From Salimicrobium humidisoli (GTDB taxonomy: Bacteria > Bacillota > Bacilli > Bacillales > Halobacillaceae), in the NCBI RefSeq assembly GCF_002295105.1, contig NZ_NSGH01000003.1, positions 62,001 to 126,000 of the forward strand: DNA of 64,000 nucleotides, read 5' to 3'. Position 1 is the first letter of the stretch; each line of letters opens with the position of its first letter. Below are positions 49,684 to 59,007 of the stretch, in pieces. The position numbers and the translations under genes were made by a program. The notes under the pieces were generated by a model that did not search any database, had not been told where the DNA came from, and saw only the letters and a list, made by a program, of their open reading frames with translations.

Positions 49684-51459
49684 ATGGATAATGAGAAGAA
49701 ACAGATGAGTCTGATCAATTCCGTGAACGTATTAAACTCTACACGGGACTTGCCGGAAGTGCTGGAGCAATTGATTCAGGAAGTATTGAATGTTGTTGGA
49801 GGAGCGAACAAGAGCGTACTGTTTCTGTATGATGATAAGGCAGACATACTTTACGCGAAAACAGCGGTTGGATTTGACATGACGTACATGAAGGAGATCC
49901 GCCTAAAGCCCGGGGAAGGGATGAGTGGAAAAACATTTCTCGATGAAAAAGGTCGTATATTTTCTTCTTTAGAAGACACGGTGGAGGGCATGTCCGACAT
50001 TTCGGAGGATATCAGAAATATTTACTCTCATTCGCTCGGGCGGATGGAGTATCCGGTAAGTGCTATTTGTGTACCTCTCATTTCTGACGGAAAGTGTATC
50101 GGTGTTCTGACCGTCGATGTGTATGAAGATGATGTGCAATTCGAGCAGGAAGATCTTCGACTGCTGGAAACATTTGCGAATCAGGCGTCTATAGCGATTG
50201 AGAATGCAACATTATTTTCACAGAATGAAAGAAACAAAAGAATTCATGAGGAACTTTCTAAAGTTTCACTGGCGAAAGGAGGACTGGCAGATATCACCTC
50301 CACCCTGTCGAAACTTATTGATGAACCGGTGATTGTTTATAATGAAATGATGGATATAATAGCAACGTCCGATAAAGAATTGGATTCAATATCCCTCGAG
50401 TTGAAGGAGGAGACCATACAGGGGGCGGAGCGTCCTGTTTTTGAAACGGAAACGCTCTCTGAACAAGTATCATTAAACGGGGAGGAACGACTCGTCTATT
50501 TTTTCCCGATAGCTGCTGATACGCGTTTTTTCGGATTGCTGGCTGTACCCATAATGAATGGTACGGATGTGGATCCACTGGATCAATTTGCCGTAGAACA
50601 GGCGGTGACGGTTTTTGCCATGGAAATCGATCGTCAGGAAAGACTCGTGGAGGAGCACTTCAATTATTCCGGTTCTATTCTCGAGAGAATCATCCATCAT
50701 CCATACGAAGATCTATCCTCGCTGAATTTAACAGAGATGAATTTCCCGGAGCATGATTACCACAATTATTGCATAGCTCAGTTGTACTTCAGGGATCCAT
50801 TGCTGTCTTTCGAAAAAATGACTGAGAAGAAGCAGAAAATAATGAGGATGTTTTACCGAGAATTCTCAAGACTACCATACAGGACTCTCGTATATGACCG
50901 GAATCTGGAAGTCAACGTCATGTTTACGGTTCCGGGGTATCTGTCGGAGACGGCCGTATACGAAAAACTGGGACGTATATTCAATAAGATAATGGGTTAT
51001 TCTGCTGCATATGCCGGGATAAGCGGAAGCATAGGACTCGGAAGAACAGTCACAAAACTGAACGAAGTACACTATTCCTATTACGACGCTAAGAGATGTG
51101 TGGAATTCCTGCAGTCCACTTATCAGGAAAGGTATATAATGAATTACCGGCAGCTGGGTCCGTATCGGCTTTTTTTGAAAATGGAACGGGATGAATTGTG
51201 GAACTACAGAAGCGAAATTCTTCTTCCGATAATCGAACATGACGAAAAATATGGGTCGGAGCTTCTGGATACGCTGAAGATATATCTGGATACTAATCAG
51301 AATATGGCGGAGAGTGGACGACGGCTGTTTCTTCACGTGAATACTATTAAATATCGCCTGGCAACAATTTATAAAATTCTCGATATCAAAAGTCTTTCAG
51401 GAAAAAAAACCTTTGAATTGCAGCTGGCTTTTCGAATAAATGACTATTTGAATGAATGA
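49684..51459 (+). CDS. GAF domain-containing PucR-type transcriptional regulator
   Basis: I chose ATG 49684 (MDNEKKQMSLINSVNVLN) because GAAAGGAGAACC precedes it. The 591-residue protein has an N-terminal GAF sensor (residues about 10-170: VLEQLIQEVLNVVGG; LKPGEGMSGKTF; ICVPLISDGKCIGVLTVDV; LETFANQASIAIENATLF), a central GGDEF-like segment and the C-terminal PucR helix-turn-helix (SELLDTLKIYLDTNQNMAESGRRLFLHVNTIKYRLATIYKI). PucR-type proteins respond to pathway intermediates. It lies upstream of a transporter, an amidohydrolase and a carbamoylase and is the likely local regulator. Confidence 0.9.
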   Translation: MDNEKKQMSLINSVNVLNSTRDLPEVLEQLIQEVLNVVGGANKSVLFLYDDKADILYAKTAVGFDMTYMKEIRLKPGEGMSGKTFLDEKGRIFSSLEDTVEGMSDISEDIRNIYSHSLGRMEYPVSAICVPLISDGKCIGVLTVDVYEDDVQFEQEDLRLLETFANQASIAIENATLFSQNERNKRIHEELSKVSLAKGGLADITSTLSKLIDEPVIVYNEMMDIIATSDKELDSISLELKEETIQGAERPVFETETLSEQVSLNGEERLVYFFPIAADTRFFGLLAVPIMNGTDVDPLDQFAVEQAVTVFAMEIDRQERLVEEHFNYSGSILERIIHHPYEDLSSLNLTEMNFPEHDYHNYCIAQLYFRDPLLSFEKMTEKKQKIMRMFYREFSRLPYRTLVYDRNLEVNVMFTVPGYLSETAVYEKLGRIFNKIMGYSAAYAGISGSIGLGRTVTKLNEVHYSYYDAKRCVEFLQSTYQERYIMNYRQLGPYRLFLKMERDELWNYRSEILLPIIEHDEKYGSELLDTLKIYLDTNQNMAESGRRLFLHVNTIKYRLATIYKILDIKSLSGKKTFELQLAFRINDYLNE

Positions 51460-51463
51460 AGTT

Positions 51464-51516
51464 ATAGGAAACCGACAAAAATTTCGTTTTGTTTTTGTCG
51501 GTTTCCTATATTTTTT
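51464..51516 (+). terminator. Terminator after the PucR-type regulator gene
   Basis: ATAGGAAACCGACAAAAA and its exact reverse complement form an 18-bp stem followed by ATTTTTT. Confidence 0.9.
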
Positions 51517-51569
51517 ATTATTTAAAATTATCTTATAATTTTGACAATAACTAAAAAAGAGGTGAATAC

Positions 51570-52739
51570 ATGGAAGCTATTTATATTATGGGAATACTGA
51601 CGGCCATTATTGCCCTCGGTGAAATTTTGTCTATTACTTCAAAAGCGAAAATACCTACTTTGCTCGTAGTTATAGGTACAGTCTTCATACTTCTTCAGAC
51701 AGGAGTATTACCGGAGTCATATATTGAAGCGTCCACCTTTGTGGCTGCCGGAAGTGTACTCGTACCGGTGCTGATTGTACATTTAGGCACACTTATTCCC
51801 CTTTCTGTGCTGAAAAAACAGTACAAAGCCGTACTCATTACACTTATCGGACTTGTTATTTCGGTAGTTACCATGCTCACGCTTATTACGTTGATCTTCG
51901 ATTACAATACAGCAGTAGCGGGAGCGGGCCCGCTCACAGGCGGAATCATAGCATACATTGTTACCGCTGAAGGACTGACGGAGGCCGGATTCACTACACT
52001 GGCAGCTATTCCTGTAGTGGTTTTCGCTCTTCAGAACCTTGTCGGTATGCCTCTGACATCGATTCTGCTGAGTAAATACGCTGTAACCATCCGCGATGAT
52101 CTGTCTCAAAACGGTGCGGAAGAAAGTGGAGAGTCTTCCGATCCGATGATGAGTACTAAAACGAAAAAACTGATTTTTCCTGACCGGATCATGCAAAGTG
52201 ACTTCTTTATTTTGTTTTTGCTGTTCATAGGGGGAGTGGCTGCTACGTGGCTTGGAGATGTGACGGGGATCAACTACAGCTTATGGTCTCTTGCCATCGG
52301 GGTTACCGGGTCAGCGCTCCGATTCTATCCGGACCGGGCTTTGGATAAAGCCAACAGTACCGGTCTTGCGATGGTAGCTTTAATTGTCGTCGTCATCAGT
52401 TCGCTCGTGGGAATTACGTGGGACCAGGTAGTCTCTTCCTTACTGGCTGTAATCGTAACTATAATTATCGGAACGGCGGGGCTGATGCTCGGCGGACTTA
52501 TTGGAGGAAAAATATTCAACTGGAAACCGACCAAGTCCATTCCGGTAGTATTGACAGCACTTTATGGGTTTCCGGGAGATTATCTTATCGTCGAGGAGGT
52601 AAGCAGAAGTGTCGGAAGAAACGAAGAAGAACGGAAGCGGATCATGGATGAACTCGTGGCGCCTATGCTGATTGGAGGATTCACTTCCGTTACGGTAGGT
52701 TCAATAGTCGTCGCCAGTATTTTAGTAGGAACTTTATAA
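51570..52739 (+). CDS. Multi-pass membrane transporter of unidentified family
   Basis: The 389-residue protein has about 10-11 hydrophobic helices. A hydrophilic stretch near residues 180-215 (KYAVTIRDDLSQNGAEESGE and following) separates two halves, with GAGPLTGGIIAYIVTAEGLTEAG in the first half and ALYGFPGDYLIVEEVSRS in the second. The symmetry of glycine-rich and helix-break motifs resembles secondary carriers, but I cannot place it in a named family. It is the first structural gene after the PucR-type regulator, before the amidohydrolase, and probably imports the cluster's substrate. Confidence 0.75.
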   Translation: MEAIYIMGILTAIIALGEILSITSKAKIPTLLVVIGTVFILLQTGVLPESYIEASTFVAAGSVLVPVLIVHLGTLIPLSVLKKQYKAVLITLIGLVISVVTMLTLITLIFDYNTAVAGAGPLTGGIIAYIVTAEGLTEAGFTTLAAIPVVVFALQNLVGMPLTSILLSKYAVTIRDDLSQNGAEESGESSDPMMSTKTKKLIFPDRIMQSDFFILFLLFIGGVAATWLGDVTGINYSLWSLAIGVTGSALRFYPDRALDKANSTGLAMVALIVVVISSLVGITWDQVVSSLLAVIVTIIIGTAGLMLGGLIGGKIFNWKPTKSIPVVLTALYGFPGDYLIVEEVSRSVGRNEEERKRIMDELVAPMLIGGFTSVTVGSIVVASILVGTL

Positions 52740-52769
52740 TTTCTTAAATAAAAGAAGGAGGAGAGGAAT

Positions 52770-54011
52770 ATGAGTATCACGGTGATAAAAAACGGTGTGT
52801 TGATCGACGGAAAAGGTAAAGAACCGCAAAAAGGAATGTCGGTAGTTATAGAAGACAATAGAATTAAACAGGTGATAGCTTTAAAGGATCTTGTAATACC
52901 GGAGAATGCTGACATTATTGATGCAGAAGGGAAGTATATCCTTCCCGGTTTTATAGATACTCACGTTCATATGGCTATGGAAATGGGCGGCCTGGAAGAA
53001 ACCATTTTGACTCCATTCTCCTACCGTTTCTACAAAAGTATCCATTACATGAGAAGAACACTGAACGCTGGTATCACTTCAGTGAGAGATGCCGGTTTTT
53101 CCGATCTGGGAATGAAGAAAGCGGTGGAAGACGGTCTTACAGCCGGCCCCCGTATGCAGCTGAGTATTAATCCTCTTACCATTACCGGGGGCCATGGGGA
53201 TAATTGGAACCGTTCGGGGGTCGACACTACTCTGCAGACATACACCGGCATGCCGGATGCCATATGCGATGGAGTGGAAGAAGTAAGAAAGACCGTCAGG
53301 AAAATGCTGAGAGCCGGGGCTGAAGTGATAAAAGTACATGCCACCGGCGGGGTATCAAGTCCGACGGATCACCCTGAATTCACTCAGTTTTCTCAGGAAG
53401 AGCTGGAAGTGATGGTGGAGGAAGCAGCTTATCGCAAAGGCATCAGAGTAATGGCCCACGCTCAAGGGGCCGAAGGGATCAAGAACGCTGTTCGTGCAGG
53501 TATACATTCGATTGAACACGGCATTTATATAGATGATGAGGCGATTGAACTGATGCGGGAAAATGATACATTCCTTGTGCCGACACTTCTTGCCCCGGTA
53601 TCTGTGCTTGAATCGGCAGAAGGTGAAAATTCCATGGCTTCGTATGCTATCGAGAAATCGAAAGAAGTGATTGAAGTTCATAAAGAAAGCATCGCAAAAG
53701 CCCACCGGGCAGGAGTGAAAATCGCTATGGGTACGGATGCAGGAGTTTTCGCGCACGGCACTAACCTGAGAGAACTCGGCTTGTTGTGCGATGCGGGCAT
53801 GACACCTATGGAAGTACTGACAGCCACGACGAAGACTGCCGCCGAATGCCTCGGGTGGGAAAAGGAAGTCGGTACGATTGAAGAAGGAAAACTGGCAGAC
53901 GTTATTATGACGGATGTTGATCCTCTGGCTGAAATCCGTAAACTGGAAGACAGTGAGAGAATCGTGATGGTCATGAAAGATGGAAAGATTCAAAAGAACC
54001 TGATCCGGTAG
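52770..54011 (+). CDS. Amidohydrolase-superfamily metal-dependent hydrolase (imidazolonepropionase/prolidase-like)
   Basis: The 413-residue TIM-barrel enzyme has the metal-binding motif DTHVHMAMEM (H-x-H), a likely carboxylated Lys in VIKVHATGGVSSP, His ligands in AHAQGAEG and SIEHGI, and the Asp in GTDAGVFAHGTN. The N-terminal beta-sandwich (LIDGKGKEPQKGMSVVIEDNRI) is typical. Members hydrolyse cyclic amides, dipeptides or imidazolones. The start follows AAGAAGGAGGAGAG. It stands 30 nt after the transporter gene and 15 nt before the carbamoylase gene. Confidence 0.92.
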   Translation: MSITVIKNGVLIDGKGKEPQKGMSVVIEDNRIKQVIALKDLVIPENADIIDAEGKYILPGFIDTHVHMAMEMGGLEETILTPFSYRFYKSIHYMRRTLNAGITSVRDAGFSDLGMKKAVEDGLTAGPRMQLSINPLTITGGHGDNWNRSGVDTTLQTYTGMPDAICDGVEEVRKTVRKMLRAGAEVIKVHATGGVSSPTDHPEFTQFSQEELEVMVEEAAYRKGIRVMAHAQGAEGIKNAVRAGIHSIEHGIYIDDEAIELMRENDTFLVPTLLAPVSVLESAEGENSMASYAIEKSKEVIEVHKESIAKAHRAGVKIAMGTDAGVFAHGTNLRELGLLCDAGMTPMEVLTATTKTAAECLGWEKEVGTIEEGKLADVIMTDVDPLAEIRKLEDSERIVMVMKDGKIQKNLIR

Positions 54012-54026
54012 AAAGGAAGTAGACAT

Positions 54027-55313
54027 ATGGAGGAGAACGAATTGTATTCGAAACTGATGAATGGTTACAAAACCGAGTTTGATCGAAATGGAGTGAGCGG
54101 TCAAAGGGTAGCTGCCCGTCTTCATAAACTTTCTGAAATAGGCAGAACCGGGGACGGGGGAAGTTTCCGTCTCGGTTTCTCCAAAGAAGAGCAGGAAGCA
54201 AAAAGACTTCTGAAAAGTTGGATGAGGGAAGCGGGACTCTCGGTCTCCGATGATGAAGCGGGGAATGTGTTCGGCAGAATGAGAGGCGGAAATGAGCCAT
54301 CTTCCGTTCTGATGAGCGGGTCTCACCTCGACAGTGTGCCGAATGGAGGACATTTTGACGGCCCTGTCGGAGTCATCTCTTCACTTGAGATAGTCGAAGC
54401 ATGGAACGCGAGCGGTTTTCTTCCTGATTTCGATTATGAAGTGGTTATTTTTTCCGATGAAGAAGGCTCCCGGTTTCAGAGCGGTTTAACAGGCAGCAGA
54501 GCGATGACGGGTAAAGTCGATATGGACATCCAGAAAGGCTTGAAAGACAGTGAGGGTACTGCTTTTCCGGAAGTTATCCAGGAGGTCGGTTTATCTGATT
54601 CGACGTTTGCCGAAGCTGCAAACCATAACAAAAATATAAAAGAATATGTAGAAATACATATTGAACAGGGGAAGATACTCGAAAAGGAAAACCTTCCCGT
54701 AGGAATCGTTTCGGGGATTGCAGGACCTTGCTGGCTCAGCGTTACATTTACCGGAGAAGCCGGACACGCCGGTAACACCCCTATGACTGCAAGAAGAGAC
54801 CCTCTCGCAGCTGCCGGGGCTTTTGTAAGCTCCATCCCGGATATGCCGGGGGAGGTCAGTGGATCCGCGGTGGCCACAGTAGGGAAACTGGAGGTCCGTC
54901 CGAATGGAGCGAACGTTATCCCCGGGACAGTGGAACTGATTGTGGATATACGTGATATTCGTAAAGAAGACAGAGATGTACTCACGGAGCGTATAATAGA
55001 AGAAGCTGAAACGCTGGCCGAAAAACATGATGTCGACGTGGAGTACCAACAGAACTTCGAAGTATCTCCCGTCCCTGTCCCCGCAGAAACGAAGGAACTT
55101 TTACACAACGCTGTGAATGATGAAGGGATAAGAGCGGTGGAAATACCGAGCGGTGCCGGTCACGATGCACTGGTGATCGGTCACCGGTACCCGGTGGCTA
55201 TGCTCTTTATAAGAAATAAAGACGGTATCAGCCATACTCCGGAAGAATGGGCAGGGCTGAATGACATCGTTCAGGGGATTCACGTGTTGAAGACCTACCT
55301 CGAAAAAAAATGA
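54027..55313 (+). CDS. M20 family Zn-dependent hydantoinase/carbamoylase
   Basis: The 428-residue enzyme shows the di-metal motif set GSHLDSVPNGGHFDGPVG, the catalytic DEEGSRF, HIEQGKILE, and C-terminal SGAGHDALVIG and GISHTPEEW. The dimerisation/substrate domain (about 210-330) contains GEAGHAGNTPMTARRDP. Family members split N-carbamoyl amino acids, ureidoglycolate or allantoate. Together with the amidohydrolase this suggests breakdown of a cyclic or N-acylated amino compound. The exact substrate is unknown. Confidence 0.93.
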   Translation: MEENELYSKLMNGYKTEFDRNGVSGQRVAARLHKLSEIGRTGDGGSFRLGFSKEEQEAKRLLKSWMREAGLSVSDDEAGNVFGRMRGGNEPSSVLMSGSHLDSVPNGGHFDGPVGVISSLEIVEAWNASGFLPDFDYEVVIFSDEEGSRFQSGLTGSRAMTGKVDMDIQKGLKDSEGTAFPEVIQEVGLSDSTFAEAANHNKNIKEYVEIHIEQGKILEKENLPVGIVSGIAGPCWLSVTFTGEAGHAGNTPMTARRDPLAAAGAFVSSIPDMPGEVSGSAVATVGKLEVRPNGANVIPGTVELIVDIRDIRKEDRDVLTERIIEEAETLAEKHDVDVEYQQNFEVSPVPVPAETKELLHNAVNDEGIRAVEIPSGAGHDALVIGHRYPVAMLFIRNKDGISHTPEEWAGLNDIVQGIHVLKTYLEKK

Positions 55314-55324
55314 TCAGAATATAT

Positions 55325-55374
55325 GCACAGCCTGGAGAAATCGGGAACATACCTCTTCAGGCTGTGATTTTTTT
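55325..55374 (+). terminator. Terminator of the amidohydrolase/carbamoylase operon
   Basis: CACAGCCTG and CAGGCTGTG pair around a 23-nt loop and are followed by ATTTTTTT. Confidence 0.85.
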
Positions 55375-55477
55375 ATGAAGGTTGTGCTTCAATTGGAAGA
55401 AAGCTGTTAAAATGTATTACACTGCGTATAAAGATGCCAGAAAGAAAAGTAAAGGAAATCATTCAGGAGGTGCGGGT

Positions 55478-56458
55478 ATGAAAACAATTCGATGGGGGAT
55501 CATAGGCTGTGGAACAGTGACAGAGCATAAAAGTGGTCCTGCTTTTCAACAGGTGGAGCAGAGTTCACTTACGGCTGTAATGAGAAGGGACGGGGAGAAA
55601 GCGAAAGATTACGCTGAGCGCCACGGGGTGCCCAGATGGTATGATCGTGCCGAGGATCTCATTATGGATGAGGAAGTCGATGCCGTCTATATCGCTACAC
55701 CTCCCTCGTCACATATGAAATATACGAAGATGGCTGCCGAAGCCGGAAAGCCGGTATATGTAGAGAAACCGATGGCAAGAAATGCAGAAGAGTGCAGAAC
55801 GATGATAGAAGCCTGTGATAAAAATGACGTGCCGCTGTTCGTCGCTTATTACAGAAGGTCTCTGCCACGATTTCTGAAAGTGAAAGAGCTGATCGGAAAG
55901 GGAAGAATCGGGGACGTCCGTTTCGCAGCGATTCAGCACACGAAGAAACCTGTATCGAAACAGGAAGACGGCACATGGCCGTGGAGGGTCCTTCCGGAGG
56001 AAAGCGGGGGCGGGTTATTGTACGATGTAGGTTCTCACACTCTTGACCTGTTCGATTTCCTGCTGGGACCTCTCACAGAAATAAAAGGAGCTGCCCACAA
56101 TTTTGACGACGCCTACCCGGCGGAAGATACTGTGCGCGGAAGCTGGAAATTCGAAAACGGGGCAGTCGGCACCGGAGTATGGAATTTCTCCTCCTATAGA
56201 AACGGGGATACCAATCGTATTGTCGGCACGAGGGGAGAAATAATATTTTCCACTTTCGGCGATGAGTCTGTGAAGCTCGTGACGGGTTCCGGGGAAGAGT
56301 CTTTTTATATTGAGCATCCGGCCCATATCCAGTATTATCATATCCAATCCATCGTTAACGAACTGCTTGGAAGAGGAACCTGTCCGAGCACGGGGAAGAG
56401 CGCACTGCGTACGAACAGGGTGATGGAAGAGCTCGTAGAAAATTATTACTTTTCCTGA
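55478..56458 (+). CDS. Gfo/Idh/MocA family oxidoreductase
   Basis: I chose ATG 55478 (MKTIRWGIIGCGTVTEH) because CAGGAGG lies 7 nt upstream; the longer frame at 55382 has no ribosome site. The 326-residue protein has the Rossmann motif GIIGCGTVTE, DAVYIATPPSSH and the catalytic EKP in YVEKPMARN. The C-terminal domain shows GGGLLYDVGSHTLDLFDFLLG, with a conserved Asp and His. It oxidises or isomerises a sugar or inositol derivative with NAD(P). The substrate is unknown; it stands alone with no terminator visible before the convergent DMT gene. Confidence 0.93.
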   Translation: MKTIRWGIIGCGTVTEHKSGPAFQQVEQSSLTAVMRRDGEKAKDYAERHGVPRWYDRAEDLIMDEEVDAVYIATPPSSHMKYTKMAAEAGKPVYVEKPMARNAEECRTMIEACDKNDVPLFVAYYRRSLPRFLKVKELIGKGRIGDVRFAAIQHTKKPVSKQEDGTWPWRVLPEESGGGLLYDVGSHTLDLFDFLLGPLTEIKGAAHNFDDAYPAEDTVRGSWKFENGAVGTGVWNFSSYRNGDTNRIVGTRGEIIFSTFGDESVKLVTGSGEESFYIEHPAHIQYYHIQSIVNELLGRGTCPSTGKSALRTNRVMEELVENYYFS

Positions 56459-56469
56459 TCGATCTCTCC

Positions 56470-57336
56470 TTAACTGTCCGACTGCTTTACACTGAGAACA
56501 GTAATGGTGAACAGGATGACGACCATACCTGCAAGCTGAATAATGGTGAGGGTGTCTCCCAGCAGTAAAACTCCAAAAAGAGAAGCCGTAACGGGTTCTG
56601 CCATGGCGACCATGGAAGCGGTGGAAGGGGCTGTCGAACGCATCCCTATTACGTAAATAATGAAAGATATACCTGCGCCGATGAGACCGAGCAGAATAAA
56701 CCATCCTGCATCTCCTGAGGTTATTGCATTTGTTACCTCTGTAGTGTCATTAAGAGGTAATAGGATTAAACAGAAGGTGAGAAAAGCGATACTTACAATC
56801 GTCTTCGGTTCGCCGATCGCCGTCGCTTTTTTGAAACCGAATATAAAGAGGGCATAAGAAATACCTGCACCCAGTCCGGCTGCAGTACCGTAGACACCGC
56901 CCGAAAGGTTTGCCGTGTCATATGCCCCGGTGAGCAGAACGATACCGAAAAGAACGCTCAGAATACATGCCCACTTAAACCAGCTCGAGTTCTCTATCTT
57001 CAGTAAAAAAGAAACGAGCAGAACGAAAATCGGAGCTGTATACATAAGCGTGGCTGCAACAGCAATACTGGACGCTTCAATTGCGAAAAAATAGAAGGTG
57101 AAATTTCCGGCCACCCCTGCGCCCGCAAGCACGGAGAAGATCATCGTCCGGGGAGTGAAGGCCGCTTTCTTTTTTCGGCCGGCGAGCCACCACCCCGCGA
57201 ATAACAGTAACCCTACTGCTCCGCGATAAAAAGAAATCACGAGAGGGCTCCACCCTTTATCCATCAGTATATCTGCTATTCCGCCGGAAATTCCCCAGAA
57301 TACAGCTGCAAGCACTACCAGAATTATTCCTCTCAT
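56470..57336 (-). CDS. EamA/DMT superfamily permease
   Basis: The 288-residue protein has ten transmembrane helices in two EamA repeats, each with the usual start (GIILVVLAAVFWGISGG; GGVYGTAAGLGAGISYALFI) and a conserved Pro in the middle of helix pairs. Such transporters exchange metabolites or amino acids. The start ATG follows AGGAGAAGGGAG. It is convergent with the Gfo/Idh gene and divergent from the sigma-factor operon. Confidence 0.9.
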   Translation of the reverse strand: MRGIILVVLAAVFWGISGGIADILMDKGWSPLVISFYRGAVGLLLFAGWWLAGRKKKAAFTPRTMIFSVLAGAGVAGNFTFYFFAIEASSIAVAATLMYTAPIFVLLVSFLLKIENSSWFKWACILSVLFGIVLLTGAYDTANLSGGVYGTAAGLGAGISYALFIFGFKKATAIGEPKTIVSIAFLTFCLILLPLNDTTEVTNAITSGDAGWFILLGLIGAGISFIIYVIGMRSTAPSTASMVAMAEPVTASLFGVLLLGDTLTIIQLAGMVVILFTITVLSVKQSDS

Positions 57337-57527
57337 TTCCGCACACTCCCTTCTCCTGTTCTCCCGACCGTTTTTGCGAAGGGATGTTTTAGGGGAATTT
57401 CCTTTACAGAAAACAGTTCAAACATCTATTTCGCAGACTGTATGAAGTGACAGTAATCCATTGTAAAAGATTATGAATAACCTTTTTATCAATGTGGATA
57501 GTCGGGAAATAATTTTACTGATTTAAA

Positions 57528-57561
57528 GATCCAAATAATAATCCGTTACGTATACTTAGTG
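57528..57561 (+). promoter_or_regulatory. Putative ECF-type promoter element before the sigma-factor operon
   Basis: GATCC (57528-57532), a 16-nt spacer ending ATCCGTTA, then CGTATACTTAGTG (57549-57561). The same layout, GATCC, 16 nt, CGTATGCTTGGTG, occurs before the surface-protein gene at 59849-59882. Such matched -35/-10 pairs are typical of ECF sigma autoregulons. Confidence 0.65.
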
Positions 57562-57568
57562 AGAAACG

Positions 57569-57597
57569 TTGTAATCCAGTATTCTATTTTCTATAAT
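57569..57597 (+). promoter_or_regulatory. Sigma-A type promoter before the sigma-factor operon
   Basis: TTGTAA (57569-57574) and TATAAT (57592-57597) are separated by 17 nt. It would give basal expression, next to the candidate ECF promoter. Confidence 0.6.
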
Positions 57598-57625
57598 AGG
57601 TTTACTAAAATTAAAGGAGAATCAG

Positions 57626-58186
57626 ATGAGTAAACCGGATGAAGAACTCTACCGGCGTCTGCTGCATAAAGATAAAGACGCTCTTGAACAGCTATACGAT
57701 AAATATGAGAAACTCGTCTTCTCTTTTAGTTACAAGATGACGAACAATCACGGGTTGTCGGAAGAAGTCGTCCAGGACGTATTCATGAAATTATGGACTC
57801 AAAAAGGTACGTATGACGAATCGAAGGGGAAATTTTCGAGCTGGCTGCTCACGGTTGTGAGAAATGCGGCCATTGATCTGATGAGGAAAAAGAAAGACAC
57901 TCCTTATGAACTCGAGGAAAGGGATGCACTTCAGACTAATGAGCCCTCGATCGAGGAGATGTACGAATCGAAAGAAGAAGCGACGGCCGTACGCCAGTCG
58001 ATGAAAGTATTGAAAGAAGACCAACAGAAGGTAATACGGCTGTTTTATTTTGACGCAAAATCACATAGTGAGATAGCGGAACAGCTGGATGTGCCTCTGG
58101 GAACAGTAAAGGGACGAATCCGAATGGCGTTGAAACATTTACAGACTGAGATGACGGAAAGAGAAGGGGGGAGAGGTACGACATGA
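57626..58186 (+). CDS. ECF sigma factor (sigma-70 family)
   Basis: The 186-residue protein has sigma region 2 (residues about 20-85: LEQLYDKYEKLVFSFSYKMTNN, SEEVVQDVFMKLW, FSSWLLTVVRNAAIDLMRKKK) and region 4 (about 120-175: QQKVIRLFYFDAKSHSEIAEQLDVPLGTVKGRIRMALKHLQ). Regions 1 and 3 are missing, as in ECF factors. The next gene overlaps by 4 nt and encodes a zinc anti-sigma factor. It probably recognises the GATCC-N16-CGTAT element found here and before the surface-protein gene. Confidence 0.95.
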   Translation: MSKPDEELYRRLLHKDKDALEQLYDKYEKLVFSFSYKMTNNHGLSEEVVQDVFMKLWTQKGTYDESKGKFSSWLLTVVRNAAIDLMRKKKDTPYELEERDALQTNEPSIEEMYESKEEATAVRQSMKVLKEDQQKVIRLFYFDAKSHSEIAEQLDVPLGTVKGRIRMALKHLQTEMTEREGGRGTT

Positions 58187-58941
58187 GTGATAAACAATGT
58201 GATAACCTGATAGATTACTTTAACGGGCATTTGTCCGGGGAAGAAGAGGCTCAATTTGAGGATCACCTGGCAAAGTGTGAGTCGTGCCGGGAAGAACTGG
58301 CTGAATTGCGTGAGCTTACCGGGTCTCTCCCTTATCTTTCCGAGCCGATTGAACCGGATAGCGGTATGAAGAACCGTGTACTCTCTTCCATTTTTGAGGA
58401 AGAGGAAAAAGAAGAGAATTATGAAAATGTAACTTCTATTGAAGAGAAGCAGAGAGAGACCACGCCCTCCAGATCAAGAAAAAGAAACTGGGCCGTATGG
58501 GGCCTCGCAGCTGCACTTGCTGCATCCCTCGTCGGAAATGCGGCATTCCTGACCCAGTGGTCCGGCACTTCCACAACTCAGCCGGAGGAGGAAGTTGTGA
58601 TCGATAGCCTTGAGCAGAATCTTGCGCTTCAGAACCCGGAAGGAGGAGAAGCCAAAGGTCAGGCTTCCATGGTCGGGAATGACGGAGAGGCGCAGCTCGT
58701 GGTTCAGGCTGAACAGCTTGCTCCTCTCTCGGGTAATGAGGCATATCAGGTTTGGCTTCTTGAGGAAGGAAGTCCGGTAAGAGCCGGAACGTTCGTAACG
58801 AACGAAGAAGGTTCCGGAGCAGTAACCTATCCTATGGATAAGCTTCAGGACGGTAACTGGGATACCCTCGCTATCACGAAAGAACCGGGGCCTGACAGTG
58901 AAACACCTCAGGGAGAAATCGTACTGGCAGCCGAGATATAA
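58183..58941 (+). CDS. Membrane anti-sigma factor (zinc-finger plus RskA C-terminal domain)
   Basis: The 252-residue protein has an N-terminal ZAS domain with the H28-x3-C32-x2-C35 motif (EDHLAKCESC), one transmembrane helix (WAVWGLAAALAASLVGNAAFL, about residues 100-122) and an extracytoplasmic RskA-type domain (GNEAYQVWLLEEGSPVRAGTFVTNEEGSGAV). It overlaps the sigma gene by 4 nt. Known action: it holds the sigma factor at the membrane until a signal frees it. Confidence 0.93.
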   Translation: MSDKQCDNLIDYFNGHLSGEEEAQFEDHLAKCESCREELAELRELTGSLPYLSEPIEPDSGMKNRVLSSIFEEEEKEENYENVTSIEEKQRETTPSRSRKRNWAVWGLAAALAASLVGNAAFLTQWSGTSTTQPEEEVVIDSLEQNLALQNPEGGEAKGQASMVGNDGEAQLVVQAEQLAPLSGNEAYQVWLLEEGSPVRAGTFVTNEEGSGAVTYPMDKLQDGNWDTLAITKEPGPDSETPQGEIVLAAEI

Positions 58942-58950
58942 ACTTCACGA

Positions 58951-58982
58951 AAGCCGTCTCCTTTACAGGGGGACGGTTTTTT
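58951..58982 (+). terminator. Terminator of the sigma/anti-sigma operon
   Basis: AGCCGTCTCC pairs with GGGGGACGGTT around TTTACA and runs into TTTTTT. Confidence 0.8.
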
Positions 58983-59007
58983 ACAAATAATTAAGGAGGG
59001 TTTTGGA

